This document shows, piece after piece, positions 43,130-52,673 of a DNA stretch of 64,000 nucleotides; the stretch's first letter is position 1; every line of letters starts with the position of its first letter. This DNA comes from G963667855 sp963667855 (lineage in GTDB: Bacteria > Planctomycetota > Phycisphaerae > UBA1845): contig CAXXKI010000020.1 of assembly GCA_963667855.2 (NCBI GenBank), forward strand, positions 124,001 through 188,000, given 5' to 3'. Position numbers and translations under genes: made by a program. The notes under the pieces were generated by a model. The model was given only the letters and a program-made list of their open reading frames with translations. It was not told where the DNA came from and made no database searches.

Positions 43130-44377
43130 TTAACGGGTTTGGCCTGTTCCGCGGACTACATATCGCTGGGTGGTCAGCTCCTCCAGCCCCATGGGTCCGT
43201 AGGCGTGGATCTTGGACGTGCTTATCCCAATCTCCGCCCCCAGGCCCAGCTGGAATCCATCGTTAAACCGCGAAGAGGCGTTGGCCAGCACGCACGACGA
43301 ACCCACCTGCCTGAAGAAACTATCCTGGTTCTGCACATCCTCACTGACGATCACATCGGTGTGGTTCGAACCATAAGCCTGGATATGCTCTACCGCCTCG
43401 CCCAGGTCAGCAACAACCTTCACCGCCACAATCAGGTCCAGGTATTCTTTTCCCCAATCATCATCAGTAGCTTGTTTTGCCTGCGGACACAAACCACATA
43501 CTTGCGGATCACCGCGCATTTCCACTCCAGCCTGCAGGTAACGTTCCTGCAGTAATGGGAGAATCTCCTCAGCCCGCGACTGGTGAACAAGTATGCACTC
43601 GGCCGTATTGCAGGTTGCCGGAGCGGAGGTCTTGGCAGTTACCGCTATATTAACAGCTTTTTCCGTATTAGCGTATTCATCAATATAGATATGGCAGACA
43701 CCATGAAAATGTTGAACCATGGGAATCCGCGAATGCTCATGAACAAATTGAATAAGCGCTGTTCCACCTCGCGGAATAACCAGGTCAATATAATCGTTCA
43801 TCGTCAGCAGCTGCTGCAGTTCGCTCCGATCGGAAGAAGTCATAACTTCTATCGCCGCCGGCGTAACTCCATTTGCCTGGAGCGTATCCTTGGCCAGCTT
43901 GGCCAGGATCTCGTTGGAGTTATTTGCCTCTTTACCGCCTTTTAGGAAACAAGCGTTACCAGCCTTGAAACACAGACTGAACGCGTCAATAGTAACGTTC
44001 GGCCGCGCCTCGTATATCATCGCAATGACACCCAATGGCACTCGAACCTTCTGCACGTGCAGACCGGAATCGGTTCGATAATCCTTAACCACGCCTCCGA
44101 GCGGATCGGGCAGACCGGCAATTACCTTCAACCCCTCTACCATCTGCTGCAGGACCGATTCGGTTATTTCAAGCCTCTTGAGTTTTGCCTGAGCGAGCCC
44201 AGCCTGGCGAGAGGCTTCCATGTCCTTGGCATTAGCCGCGAAAATAGCCTCGCGGTTGGCGGCCAGGCTGTCAGCCAGCTCCAACAAAACCTTATTCTTA
44301 ACTTCGGTAGAAAGGGAGGACAGCGCATAAGACGCCTCCCTCGCTGCCCTGGCTTTTTTCTCGATTGCGTCGCTCAT
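43130..44377 (-). CDS. proA: Gamma-glutamyl phosphate reductase
   Basis: 415 residues, second enzyme of proline synthesis: NADPH-dependent reduction of glutamyl-5-phosphate to the semialdehyde. It shows the aldehyde-dehydrogenase fold with VPLGVIAMIYEARPNVT, LKGGKEANNSNE, IPRGGTALIQFVHEHS and the catalytic Cys in APATCNTAECILVH. The C-terminus carries GPMGLEELTTQRYVVRGTGQTR, typical of ProA. AGGTG before the ATG supports the start. It follows proB after 63 bases on the same strand. Confidence 0.95.
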   Translation of the reverse strand: MSDAIEKKARAAREASYALSSLSTEVKNKVLLELADSLAANREAIFAANAKDMEASRQAGLAQAKLKRLEITESVLQQMVEGLKVIAGLPDPLGGVVKDYRTDSGLHVQKVRVPLGVIAMIYEARPNVTIDAFSLCFKAGNACFLKGGKEANNSNEILAKLAKDTLQANGVTPAAIEVMTSSDRSELQQLLTMNDYIDLVIPRGGTALIQFVHEHSRIPMVQHFHGVCHIYIDEYANTEKAVNIAVTAKTSAPATCNTAECILVHQSRAEEILPLLQERYLQAGVEMRGDPQVCGLCPQAKQATDDDWGKEYLDLIVAVKVVADLGEAVEHIQAYGSNHTDVIVSEDVQNQDSFFRQVGSSCVLANASSRFNDGFQLGLGAEIGISTSKIHAYGPMGLEELTTQRYVVRGTGQTR

Positions 44378-44440
44378 AACAATTCACCTTTTATCAATTC
44401 GCTCGAACCGCTCGTACGATGATTGGCCGTGGCGATTTTA

Positions 44441-45577
44441 TCACCTTTTTTCAACAACCAGATCGTCCCGGTGAACGATCTCATTCATGTAGTGGTAACC
44501 TAAAATGCCAGGCAGCTCCGCGCTTCGACACCCTTTGATTCGCTCAACTTCTTCCGAGTTGTACGAAACCAAACCGCGGGCAAACGCTTCACCATGCCTG
44601 TCAGCAATGCGAATAGCATCACCGGCCGCAAATCGCCCTTCCACCTTTACAATACCCGAAGGAAGTAGACTGGCGTTCCGCTCAACAATCGCCTTCACAG
44701 CTCCAGCATCAACCCGGATTACCCCCTTAGGGCGAGTGGCCGTCGCAATCCATCGACGCCTGGTATTGAGCGAACGAACATTAGGCTCAAACAACGTTCC
44801 TACCTGCTCGCCGGATATTATCGCCTGCAATACGTCTTTACGCCCCCCGGGAGCAATAATAGCCGATATCCCCGCGTCGCCAACCAGCCGCGCTGCATCA
44901 ACCTTGGTTTTCATTCCTCCGGTTCCCGTGGAACTTTTTGCCGACCGTATATGAGCGTTGACACATTGACCGGCTTCAATAGTTCGCAATAGCGGACCAT
45001 GAGGTCCCCCCTCGCGCAAACCCTCAACATCCGTGAGCATGACCAGCAGGTCGGCCGACACCAGCGTAGTCACCAGGGCCGAAAGATGATCGTTGTCTCC
45101 GAGTTTTATCTCATCAAACGTCACGCTGTCGTTTTCGTTAACAATCGGAACAACTCCCTGATTTATCAGGGCTTGCAGCGTATGCCTCGCATTCAAATAT
45201 CGAGAACGATTATCCAGGTCCGCGGAAGTAAGTAGCACCTGGGCAACGTGAAAGCGATATTTCTTCAAAGAATCCGCCCAGGCGTTCATTAAAACCTGTT
45301 GGCCAATAGCCGCGGCCGCCTGCTTGTCCACTATCGCCTTGGGCATGACCTGCAAACCCATGACATTCAAACCGGAAGCAACCGCACCACTGGAAACGAT
45401 AACCACTTGCCGCCCGGATCGCTTTAACGCAGCAATATCGCTTCCCAAGCGAGTAATCGCCTTTTTATTTAGCCTTCCAGCCTCGGTAAGCACCGCACTC
45501 CCGATTTTCACCACAACCAGGTTTGAATCGCCGAGCCTCTTTCTATGTTGAATACTATCCGCCAAACTGTCGGACAT
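44441..45577 (-). CDS. proB: Glutamate 5-kinase
   Basis: 378 residues. It phosphorylates glutamate at the gamma carboxyl to begin proline synthesis. The amino-acid kinase domain has VVKIGSAVLTEAGRLN, VIVSSGAVASGLNVMGL, NENDSVTFDEIKLGDNDHLSA and SSTGTGGMKTKVDAA. A C-terminal PUA domain (about 275-370) begins GVIRVDAGAVKAIVE, ending ILGYHYMNEIVHRDDLV. Proline usually inhibits the enzyme. ATG 45577 is preferred because GGAG lies eight bases upstream; at ATG 45583 the gap is only two. The gene is divergent from fbp over a palindrome. Confidence 0.95.
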   Translation of the reverse strand: MSDSLADSIQHRKRLGDSNLVVVKIGSAVLTEAGRLNKKAITRLGSDIAALKRSGRQVVIVSSGAVASGLNVMGLQVMPKAIVDKQAAAAIGQQVLMNAWADSLKKYRFHVAQVLLTSADLDNRSRYLNARHTLQALINQGVVPIVNENDSVTFDEIKLGDNDHLSALVTTLVSADLLVMLTDVEGLREGGPHGPLLRTIEAGQCVNAHIRSAKSSTGTGGMKTKVDAARLVGDAGISAIIAPGGRKDVLQAIISGEQVGTLFEPNVRSLNTRRRWIATATRPKGVIRVDAGAVKAIVERNASLLPSGIVKVEGRFAAGDAIRIADRHGEAFARGLVSYNSEEVERIKGCRSAELPGILGYHYMNEIVHRDDLVVEKR

Positions 45578-45619
45578 AACCATTGCTCCAACTATTAACT
45601 AAGTCCTTTAAATATAAAG

Positions 45620-45640
45620 TGAAAACGGCAACCGTTTTCA
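45620..45640. promoter_or_regulatory. Perfect 21-bp palindrome overlapping the fbp promoter
   Basis: TGAAAACGG, a centre CAA and CCGTTTTCA form a perfect inverted repeat with 9-base arms. A TATAAT at 45655-45660 lies 14 bases downstream, so the right arm covers the place where the -35 box of a plus-strand promoter would be. This arrangement suits a repressor or activator site in the proB/fbp divergent region. It shares the AAACG-N5-CGTTT layout with 36858-36876. Confidence 0.5.
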
Positions 45641-45762
45641 TTGAGTTACGAATCTATAATAGTTGGTCGGAAAATCGTGGCGAGTGTGTTGAAGTCATAT
45701 CCTCAATACGATACCGGATTATTCCTTTCATCGTAGCTGATCGGCTAAAGGAGGCTCAAACC

Positions 45763-46770
45763 ATGGACACCCCCAGTGTCTCGCCCATAACCACCGTAGG
45801 CCAACATATCATGCAACAACAGCGAGAACACCCCACTGCAACCGGCCAATTCAGCTGGCTGCTCAGTGGCATAACCCTGTCCACCAAAATCATCGAATCA
45901 TACGTGCGCAGGGCAGGTCTCGCTGACATATTCGGTACAACCGGCAACGCAAATGTTCAAGGAGAACTCGTCCAGAAACTTGACCTGATCGCCAACGAAA
46001 CCATTAAACGATGCCTGGGCTACAAGAGCAATGTCGGTATTCTGGTTTCGGAAGAAGACGATGAGCCCAAACTCCTTCGCGGAAACGGCAGCGGCGGTAA
46101 ATATATCGTCCTGTTCGATCCATTGGATGGTTCAAGCAATATAGACGTAAATGTTTCAGTAGGAACAATCTTTTCGATACTCCAGGCCAGAGATGACCTC
46201 GATTGGAGTGCGGACCCGATCGATCACATATTGCAGGCGGGGTACCGGCAATTAGCGGCCGGGTATGTGGTCTACGGCAGCAGTACTGTATTGGCTTATA
46301 CCACAGGCGAAGGCGTACACATGTTCACCCTCAACCCCGATATTGGAGCGTATGTGCTGCATCAGGAACGGGTAACCATGCCCGAAGAGGGGAAGATGTA
46401 CAGCGTCAACGAAGCGTACCGGGCGAGTTTTCCCCAGGGAATTCAGGACTACCTGCAATGGGCAAAGAACGAGGATTACTCCTTGCGCTATATCGGATCC
46501 CTGGTTGCGGATTTTCATCGCACACTGTTACGTGGCGGGGTTTTCCTGTATCCACCGACAGCAAAACAGCCAGAAGGAAAACTGCGTCTGCTTTACGAAG
46601 CCAATCCCATGGCTTTCCTGGCGGAACAGGCCGGCGGAGCGGCCACCGACTCGAAAGGCAGATTGCTTGATAAAATACCAACCAAGTTGCACGAACGTAC
46701 TCCGTTAATAATCGGCAGCAAGAACGAAGTGGCGAAAGTTCACGAGTTTCTAAAAAACGGCGAGAAGTAA
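45763..46770 (+). CDS. fbp: Fructose-1,6-bisphosphatase class I
   Basis: 335 residues, the usual length. It removes the 1-phosphate of fructose-1,6-bisphosphate in gluconeogenesis and sugar-phosphate cycles. Metal and substrate motifs include ILVSEEDDEP, VLFDPLDGSSNIDVNVSVGTIF, AAGYVVYGSSTVL, SLRYIGSLVADFHRTLLRGG and PEGKLRLLYEANPMAFLAEQAGG. The AAAGGAGG at 45747-45754, eight bases before ATG 45763, fixes the start; the upstream open frame to 45583 is not coding. Its stop lies one base from the convergent hldE-like stop. Confidence 0.95.
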   Translation: MDTPSVSPITTVGQHIMQQQREHPTATGQFSWLLSGITLSTKIIESYVRRAGLADIFGTTGNANVQGELVQKLDLIANETIKRCLGYKSNVGILVSEEDDEPKLLRGNGSGGKYIVLFDPLDGSSNIDVNVSVGTIFSILQARDDLDWSADPIDHILQAGYRQLAAGYVVYGSSTVLAYTTGEGVHMFTLNPDIGAYVLHQERVTMPEEGKMYSVNEAYRASFPQGIQDYLQWAKNEDYSLRYIGSLVADFHRTLLRGGVFLYPPTAKQPEGKLRLLYEANPMAFLAEQAGGAATDSKGRLLDKIPTKLHERTPLIIGSKNEVAKVHEFLKNGEK

Positions 46771-46771
46771 A

Positions 46772-48418
46772 TCAGGATTCCACAACAAAAGAATCCGAAG
46801 CGTCTTCATCACGAATCGCGGTCAGATCCGCAGGCCGGGTCAACATACCCGACGAAAAACCAAGCTCCGTCCGCGCAGCCAGCCAGACCTTCAACTGGTC
46901 ATACGCTACCGGATGATTTCCCAACCGCCCGATCTCGATAGCGGCTGCGGCATTTCCCAGGTACGACGCCTGCACTATCCCCGCACCGGCCGCCAGTGCC
47001 AGGCTGGTGGCAGCGAGCATCGCGTCACCGCACCCTAAACGATCGAGACATCTATCCGCAAACGATGGGAAGTGTTCACTATGTAACCGGTCACACCACT
47101 GGGGAGAACGTGGATCCTGACTGGGCCGGTCGAACACTACCAAACCTCTCTTGCCCAACGTACACAACAAATGCCGAGCCTGGTTCCGGTTTATCAGGTG
47201 ATAAGCTACCGAAGAAAGCCCCGCTTCAAAATCGTGTAGTGTATTTCGCAATTCGCGCTCAGTGGGACAAAGCAGATCAACGTTGCGGAAATTAAGCAGG
47301 TTACCGCGAGAACCGCTGACATCGGCGGCAATAATCGGCACGTTTGCCCGTAAACAGGGAAGAACTCTTTCAAGCAGGGACGAAGTAACCGTTCCATAAC
47401 CGAAGTCGCAGATAATCACAACATCGAGCTGCCGCGAACGCTGCTCAAGAATCGCCGAGTACTTCTTTTCCGCCCAGGAATCCAATGGAACGATGCCTCC
47501 GGACTCCACTTTAAACACCTTGTTCTCTTCCACCAGGTATCTGGTTTTCTCAACCAGTGATTCACGAGATGCAACCGAGCAGAATTCAACTCCCTCGGCA
47601 GACAACACTTCCCGGGCAATTCCTCCCAGTTCATCTTCAGCACCGTTACTGACCAGAAAAGTCTTCGCACCCAGCGCCGCGGCGTGCCTCGCTACTATCG
47701 CAGCTCCGCCCACATAGCGCTTTTCCTCCAGCTGGGCAAGAGAAAGCATCGGAGACTCGGAAGCCACATCGATCGCGTCACAAAAAACATATCGATCGAT
47801 TATGATATCCCCAACCACTCCAACGCGGAGAGATTGAAACTTATCAAGAACATCCGTAAGCGACGATTGAGAAATATCATGCCTGCGGCAGACCAGCTTC
47901 AACCGTTCGTTTTTAAGCTCCCGCTCCCCGGGCATGGAAGCCGCCAGCGCCGTGGAACTGAAAACCACGTCACCGCTGGAAAAGATAACCCGCCCGCCGT
48001 GTTCTTCCACGATGGTACGCTCGGTCTGAAAACGCGCATCGTAGGAGGTCTCGTATTCCCGCCCCTTGACGTACACGTCCGGGCGAATCGCCTGCAAAAT
48101 CTTCGCCGCCGTGGGAGCGGGGTCTATACAGACAAAGTCCACAAACTCCAACGCGGCCAAACTCTCGGCGCGAAGCTCTTCAGGAATGTAGGGGCTCTGG
48201 TCCCCCTTATTTATTTCCGAATCGCCGGTAAGCGTAACCACAAGGATGTCACCCTGGCGACTGGCGAATTCCAGGTAACGGATATGGCCGGGATGAACAA
48301 TATCGAAACAGCCATGACATTGAACAACGGTACTTCCGTCATCGCGGCGACTGCCCAGCAACTCCAGCAACCGGGGAAGATCAACGACCTTGCGCTTGTA
48401 TCTGTTATGTCCGTTCAT
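46772..48418 (-). CDS. HldE/RfaE-like protein with reversed domain order
   Basis: 548 residues. Residues about 28-165 are a cytidylyltransferase-like domain with the HxGH box in CHGCFDIVHPGHIRYLEF and VYVKGREYE. Residues about 195-520 are a PfkB/ribokinase-family domain: GDIIIDRYVFCDAIDVASESP, GGAAIVARHAAALGAKTFL, and the catalytic DRLGCGDAMLAATSLALAAG. In E. coli HldE, which makes ADP-L-glycero-D-manno-heptose precursors for lipopolysaccharide, the kinase comes first. Here the order is reversed. Heptose activation is likely but not certain. It is convergent with fbp and divergent from lptF. Confidence 0.82.
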   Translation of the reverse strand: MNGHNRYKRKVVDLPRLLELLGSRRDDGSTVVQCHGCFDIVHPGHIRYLEFASRQGDILVVTLTGDSEINKGDQSPYIPEELRAESLAALEFVDFVCIDPAPTAAKILQAIRPDVYVKGREYETSYDARFQTERTIVEEHGGRVIFSSGDVVFSSTALAASMPGERELKNERLKLVCRRHDISQSSLTDVLDKFQSLRVGVVGDIIIDRYVFCDAIDVASESPMLSLAQLEEKRYVGGAAIVARHAAALGAKTFLVSNGAEDELGGIAREVLSAEGVEFCSVASRESLVEKTRYLVEENKVFKVESGGIVPLDSWAEKKYSAILEQRSRQLDVVIICDFGYGTVTSSLLERVLPCLRANVPIIAADVSGSRGNLLNFRNVDLLCPTERELRNTLHDFEAGLSSVAYHLINRNQARHLLCTLGKRGLVVFDRPSQDPRSPQWCDRLHSEHFPSFADRCLDRLGCGDAMLAATSLALAAGAGIVQASYLGNAAAAIEIGRLGNHPVAYDQLKVWLAARTELGFSSGMLTRPADLTAIRDEDASDSFVVES

Positions 48419-48694
48419 GGTCCAATTCGGACTCCGAATCCCCGACGCCCAGTGTTGGCCGCATATATATTATCGGTCCTATACCCCTTCTAGTCGATAA
48501 AAAACGCCGTTTTTACCGTTTCTGTTGCTTTTCAGACCCGAATACCTACCATATTTCGATCCGCCAAACAATCGACGAGGAGCGTACGGTGGCGTAAAGA
48601 GCAGACAGTTAACCAATCCTGGTCTCGAAAGGGGCGAGGTACCCGGACAGGCAGACCAGAATTCCAGTAACGGATTGCGAGAAGTTAATCAACC

Positions 48695-50326
48695 ATGCTT
48701 TGGACGCTGCAAAAGTATATCTTCCGAGAAATGGGCAAGACTTTCCTGCTCACATCAATAGGCCTGATTGTAATCATCGGCTTGGGCGGCGGCGTAAAGA
48801 ACATGATCGAACTGGAGGGTATTAACGCCCTGCAACTACTCAAGATCATGGGGCTTGTGCTTCCGGTTGCGGCCTCCCTTACTTTGCCAATCGCAGCACT
48901 ATACTCGGCCACCGTCACCTACGGACGATTAAGCGCGGACAACGAACTGGTGGCCTGCCGTAGCGGGGGTATAAACCTTCACGTTCTCTTTCTTCCCACA
49001 ATCGTGATCAGCCTGGTTTCAGCGATAATTACCTTTTTCTGTATCAACTTCATAATCCCCAGCATGGTCATGAACCTGGAAAACTTTATGAAAGATGACT
49101 TGGCCAGCCTGGCGAAGCACCGATTATCCACTCCAGATCGTTTACCTCTGGGCGAGGGAAGATATCGAATATACGCAGACGGTACAGAGGCCGTCCGCGC
49201 CCCGAACGATGAACCGGATAAAGCCCCCACCAGACTCAAACTTACCGGCGTGGCTTTTCTCGAAATGGACGGTAATGAATGGACCCGATTCGGCACAACC
49301 GAATCAATACAGATAGAGTTCGACACCTCGGAACAACGGAACACGATTACCGCGGAGATGAATGGGCTCAGCCTGTACGACGCGAAAACCGGTCGATATT
49401 CCGATTTTGAACATGAGTCCATCGGCAAGTTTCCCATACCCGGCGGACTGCCGTTGAAGGTTGCCTGGCTCGATCTGGGCGGCTTACTGCGCTACCGTTC
49501 GCAACCGTCATTATGGCCCAAGATCGATAAAGACGTTGCCCTGCTCCGCCTCATAGTCGCTCAAGCGGACTTCTACCGTGATCTGAACGAACAGTTCAGA
49601 GAAACGGGACAGGTGGTTTTCGGTGACAACAAAGTACGCTACACCATTACCGCGAATACCGTTATCCCCGACCTGGAGGACAACTGCCCGCGATATGAAG
49701 GTGATGTAACCATCACCGAAACCCGACACGATGGAGTGAGGAAAGCTACGGCAGACTGGGCGATGTTGAAAGTCTCCCATTCCGCCAGCAAGAACAGTGT
49801 CCAGGTTTATATCGAAGCAAATGATAACGTTCGGATCGTCAACAGCAGGAATCCGGATATGGTCATCAGCCGAACGCGGGAACGGTTCGAGCCGGCGGAC
49901 ATCCCCGAAGTAATGCTGCAGAAGGCTCTGGCCGAACCTACCAAAAAACTGCTGGAAAACAACGGCCGAACCCTGGGAAGAGGAACACTGGCCGACAAGC
50001 AGCGCGATAAAGTTGTCTACGCCGTCAGTAAATTATCCCGAAAGATAACTGGTGTACTACATTCCAGACTGGCGTTCAGTATCAGCGTTTTTGTTCTGGT
50101 GATCATGGGAGCTGCCCTGGGAATCGTTTTCCGCGGCTCACAGGTTCTGGTGGCGTTCGGCATCAGCTTTATCCCGTCCCTGTTCGTTATTACCACAATC
50201 ATCATGGGAAAACAGCTGATCGACAAACCGAACACGGTAGCTGTCGGAGTCATGGTAATCTGGCTGGGAATCATAGTGATGGGCATAATCGACACATACG
50301 TGCTGTGCAAAGTGGTACGAAGATAG
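48695..50326 (+). CDS. LptF/LptG family permease (first of two)
   Basis: 543 residues. Three N-terminal membrane segments (TFLLTSIGLIVIIGLGGG, LLKIMGLVLPVAASLTLPIAALYSAT, IVISLVSAIITFFCINFI), a long periplasmic beta-jellyroll-like part (about 125-435), then three C-terminal segments (LAFSISVFVLVIMGAALGIVFRG, VAFGISFIPSLFVITTIIM, GVMVIWLGIIVMGII). This is the YjgP/YjgQ architecture of the inner-membrane ABC exporter that lifts lipopolysaccharide to the outer membrane. The periplasmic domain is longer than in E. coli LptF. It is followed after 27 bases by its partner; LptB is elsewhere. Confidence 0.85.
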   Translation: MLWTLQKYIFREMGKTFLLTSIGLIVIIGLGGGVKNMIELEGINALQLLKIMGLVLPVAASLTLPIAALYSATVTYGRLSADNELVACRSGGINLHVLFLPTIVISLVSAIITFFCINFIIPSMVMNLENFMKDDLASLAKHRLSTPDRLPLGEGRYRIYADGTEAVRAPNDEPDKAPTRLKLTGVAFLEMDGNEWTRFGTTESIQIEFDTSEQRNTITAEMNGLSLYDAKTGRYSDFEHESIGKFPIPGGLPLKVAWLDLGGLLRYRSQPSLWPKIDKDVALLRLIVAQADFYRDLNEQFRETGQVVFGDNKVRYTITANTVIPDLEDNCPRYEGDVTITETRHDGVRKATADWAMLKVSHSASKNSVQVYIEANDNVRIVNSRNPDMVISRTRERFEPADIPEVMLQKALAEPTKKLLENNGRTLGRGTLADKQRDKVVYAVSKLSRKITGVLHSRLAFSISVFVLVIMGAALGIVFRGSQVLVAFGISFIPSLFVITTIIMGKQLIDKPNTVAVGVMVIWLGIIVMGIIDTYVLCKVVRR

Positions 50327-50353
50327 AGAAAAGGATTCTGAAACAGGCAATCA

Positions 50354-51463
50354 ATGGCTACTCTCGACAGATACATACTTAAAGGCCTATTGGTCAATTA
50401 CCTCATAGCTATCGGGGTAATGATGAGCCTGTACATAGTCCTCGACCTGTTCTTCAACATGGACGAATTCACCGAGAACGTCGGAGGCACAACCCAGATC
50501 CTCCTGGATATCGCCAGCTTCTACGGGAACAGGGTTTTTCTGTATTTCTCCCAATTATCAGGCGTAATCACCCTTTTCGCCTGCCTGATCACCGTTTCCC
50601 GAATGCGGCAACAGAACGAATTGACCGCCGTCCTCGCTTCCGGCGTAAGCCTGTATCGTATTGCTGCTCCTGTACTGGGTTTCGCAATAGCCACAACCGC
50701 CCTGTGGTGGGTGAATACCGAAGTATTTATTCCATCCATTGCCCACAAACTCGCCCGAAGGCATGATGACGCCAGAGGCTTAAAGACTTTCGGCGTTTAT
50801 TTCCTGCAGGATCGCGATAACGCGTTGCTATGCGCTCAGAAATATGTCCCGGGCGAAGAAATACTGAAGCGAGTGCTGATCCTTAAAAGAGATAAAAACG
50901 GCTCCTTCGAAAGCTGGATACAGGCTGAACAGGGCACCTGGAAAGCACCGGTACCCGGTGTTTCCCCCGGCGGCTGGCAACTCGACCGCGGGTTGGAGTG
51001 CAAGCGCAGCGCCGAACCGAAAGACACTCTTGCCCCAGAGGGCGCTTTCAAACAGGAACTGATCGATTTTTACGCAAGTAATCTCGATCCCCAGACAATT
51101 GAATTGAGGCAATCCACCAGTTGGATCCGTTTCCTCAGCTCAAAAAATCTCGACCAGCTCAGCCACACGTTAGATGGACACATGCTCCAGCAGGTTCATA
51201 ACGCCAAACACACTCGGGTTACCACACCGATTATCTCTCTACTGATGCTGGCTTTGGGTTTGCCATTCGTCCTGGATCGGATACCGGCCGGCGTGCTTGC
51301 CGCCGGCGGAAAGAGTCTCCTGCTCTGCGGTACCTGCTTCCTGGCAATGTTCCTGACCCAGAATTTGAGCAGTGAAGGTAATCTTTCCGCCTTACCCGCA
51401 TGGATACCGGTTATGGTATTTACTCCCATATCCGTCGTCCTTTTCGATCGAATGCGCACCTAG
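50354..51463 (+). CDS. LptF/LptG family permease (second of two)
   Basis: 369 residues, the usual size for LptG. Membrane segments at about 12-32 (LLVNYLIAIGVMMSLYIVLDLFF), 60-80, 100-120 and three at the C-terminus (VTTPIISLLMLALGLPFVL, SLLLCGTCFLAMFLTQNL, LPAWIPVMVFTPISVVLFD). The family blocks 'LSGVITLFACLITVSRMRQQNELTAVLASGVSLYRI' are present, of which MRQQNELTA and GVSLYRI are the key part. With the gene upstream and LptB2 it would form the lipopolysaccharide transporter. A palindrome follows the stop. Confidence 0.88.
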   Translation: MATLDRYILKGLLVNYLIAIGVMMSLYIVLDLFFNMDEFTENVGGTTQILLDIASFYGNRVFLYFSQLSGVITLFACLITVSRMRQQNELTAVLASGVSLYRIAAPVLGFAIATTALWWVNTEVFIPSIAHKLARRHDDARGLKTFGVYFLQDRDNALLCAQKYVPGEEILKRVLILKRDKNGSFESWIQAEQGTWKAPVPGVSPGGWQLDRGLECKRSAEPKDTLAPEGAFKQELIDFYASNLDPQTIELRQSTSWIRFLSSKNLDQLSHTLDGHMLQQVHNAKHTRVTTPIISLLMLALGLPFVLDRIPAGVLAAGGKSLLLCGTCFLAMFLTQNLSSEGNLSALPAWIPVMVFTPISVVLFDRMRT

Positions 51464-51471
51464 CATAAGGG

Positions 51472-51490
51472 GGCGGGCGTCTCGCCCGCC
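51472..51490. repeat. Short dispersed hairpin after lptG
   Basis: GGCGGGCG, loop TCT and CGCCCGCC form a perfect 8-bp hairpin, followed by TGG. No T-run follows. A close relative, with one mismatch, occurs at 59724-59742 after trpD, also followed by TGG. Both are probably members of a dispersed repeat family placed at gene ends. Confidence 0.6.
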
Positions 51491-51668
51491 TGGTAGTTCA
51501 AAAAGCAGCTAATCACCAACAGTCAATCCTCCCTGCACAACTTTCCGACAAAAACTTGAAACCTGCGATCCGTGTATCGGTATAATCAGGTTGACAAGGC
51601 CGCAGCCTGAACAACTGGCTGCTCAGCGGAAATCCGCAACCGGAAACAATTCGACAGGAGAATCCATA

Positions 51669-52673
51669 ATGACTCCGTTAAGCCATCCCCACAGATGCGT
51701 TTTATTTTCAACGGTCATTGCCGGAATCACGCTTGTACTCACACAAGCAGCCAATGCCCAACAACCATCCAAACCTCACCCAAACGATACTGCAACCCAA
51801 AACAATCAACAGCATGAACAAACGCTCGACAACAATACAGATTGGGATAAGCTTGATTTCGGATACGATGATGAACCCCCGGTAGATTTCTACGAACGCC
51901 ACTGGAGAAGGCACACCCGCTTCTACAGACCTCACCGGTTTTCCCATCCGGACATAAGGCGGCGATTCGGACACACACCTCGCTATTACCGATATCGCCC
52001 GGATCCCTATTACGATGAATATCCCTATTCAGGATACTACGAGGAGGGCGTAGCCTTGTACCTGCAAGGCCGGCACGATGAACGCAAGTATAGAGACTGG
52101 AAAAAACGACACGATAAAGGAAAAAAAGCATTCGCCGCATCAATAACTAACGGCGTCCGCATGTTCCAGGAAGCGGACTACCAGAACGCCGCCCGGCAAT
52201 TCCTGCTGGCTGCCAGGTTGAACCAGGGCGACCCGGCCAGCAGACTGCACGGCGCATACGCACTGGTCGCTATCGGTAATTACGAAAAAGCCGCCGACAT
52301 GGTGTACGAGGCCATCAAACTGCAATCCAAACTGCCCTACCTGCCGTTGGACATACGCAGCGAGTACGGCCGGGAAGCGGACTATCAAACGCATTTCGAT
52401 CAGCTCGAGAAATTCACAAACGAAACAAAAGACAACCCACGACTCTGGCTACTACTTGGATTTTACCAATATTACTCGGACAACCCGTCTGACGCCATGG
52501 ATTCCATGAACAGGGCCAGAGAACTGTCTCCCCGCGACCGGGTAATAATGGTTTTCTATGATGCGGTGGAACTGGCTAACCCTTCCGTACCTCCACCGGC
52601 CACTGATCCCAAAAACGCCGAAGAGACAAAAAAAGAAACAAAAACAAATGACGAACGAAATTCCCAGGATTGA
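51669..52673 (+). CDS. Exported tetratricopeptide-like protein
   Basis: 334 residues: signal peptide (HRCVLFSTVIAGITLVLTQAANA), then a Tyr/Arg/His/Pro-rich stretch (about 70-125, RHTRFYRPHRFSHPDIRRRF and YYRYRPDPYYDEYPYSG) that is probably disordered. TPR-type helices follow from about 150 (MFQEADYQNAARQFLLAARL, AYALVAIGNYEKAADMVYEAI, LLGFYQYYSDNPSDAMDSMNRA). The end is Lys/Glu/Thr-rich. It probably bridges proteins in the envelope. AGGAG nine bases before ATG 51669 supports this start. It may be transcribed with lptFG and the following thymidine kinase gene. Confidence 0.7.
   Translation: MTPLSHPHRCVLFSTVIAGITLVLTQAANAQQPSKPHPNDTATQNNQQHEQTLDNNTDWDKLDFGYDDEPPVDFYERHWRRHTRFYRPHRFSHPDIRRRFGHTPRYYRYRPDPYYDEYPYSGYYEEGVALYLQGRHDERKYRDWKKRHDKGKKAFAASITNGVRMFQEADYQNAARQFLLAARLNQGDPASRLHGAYALVAIGNYEKAADMVYEAIKLQSKLPYLPLDIRSEYGREADYQTHFDQLEKFTNETKDNPRLWLLLGFYQYYSDNPSDAMDSMNRARELSPRDRVIMVFYDAVELANPSVPPPATDPKNAEETKKETKTNDERNSQD

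Noticed and set aside
47684..48493. 269-codon plus-strand frame opposite the HldE-like gene
   Set aside because: Antisense to intact kinase and nucleotidyltransferase motifs.
48500..48515. AAAACGCCGTTTT palindrome as a third AAACG-N5-CGTTT site
   Set aside because: The half-sites are separated by one base rather than five, so it does not share the architecture; probably a chance A/T-flanked palindrome.
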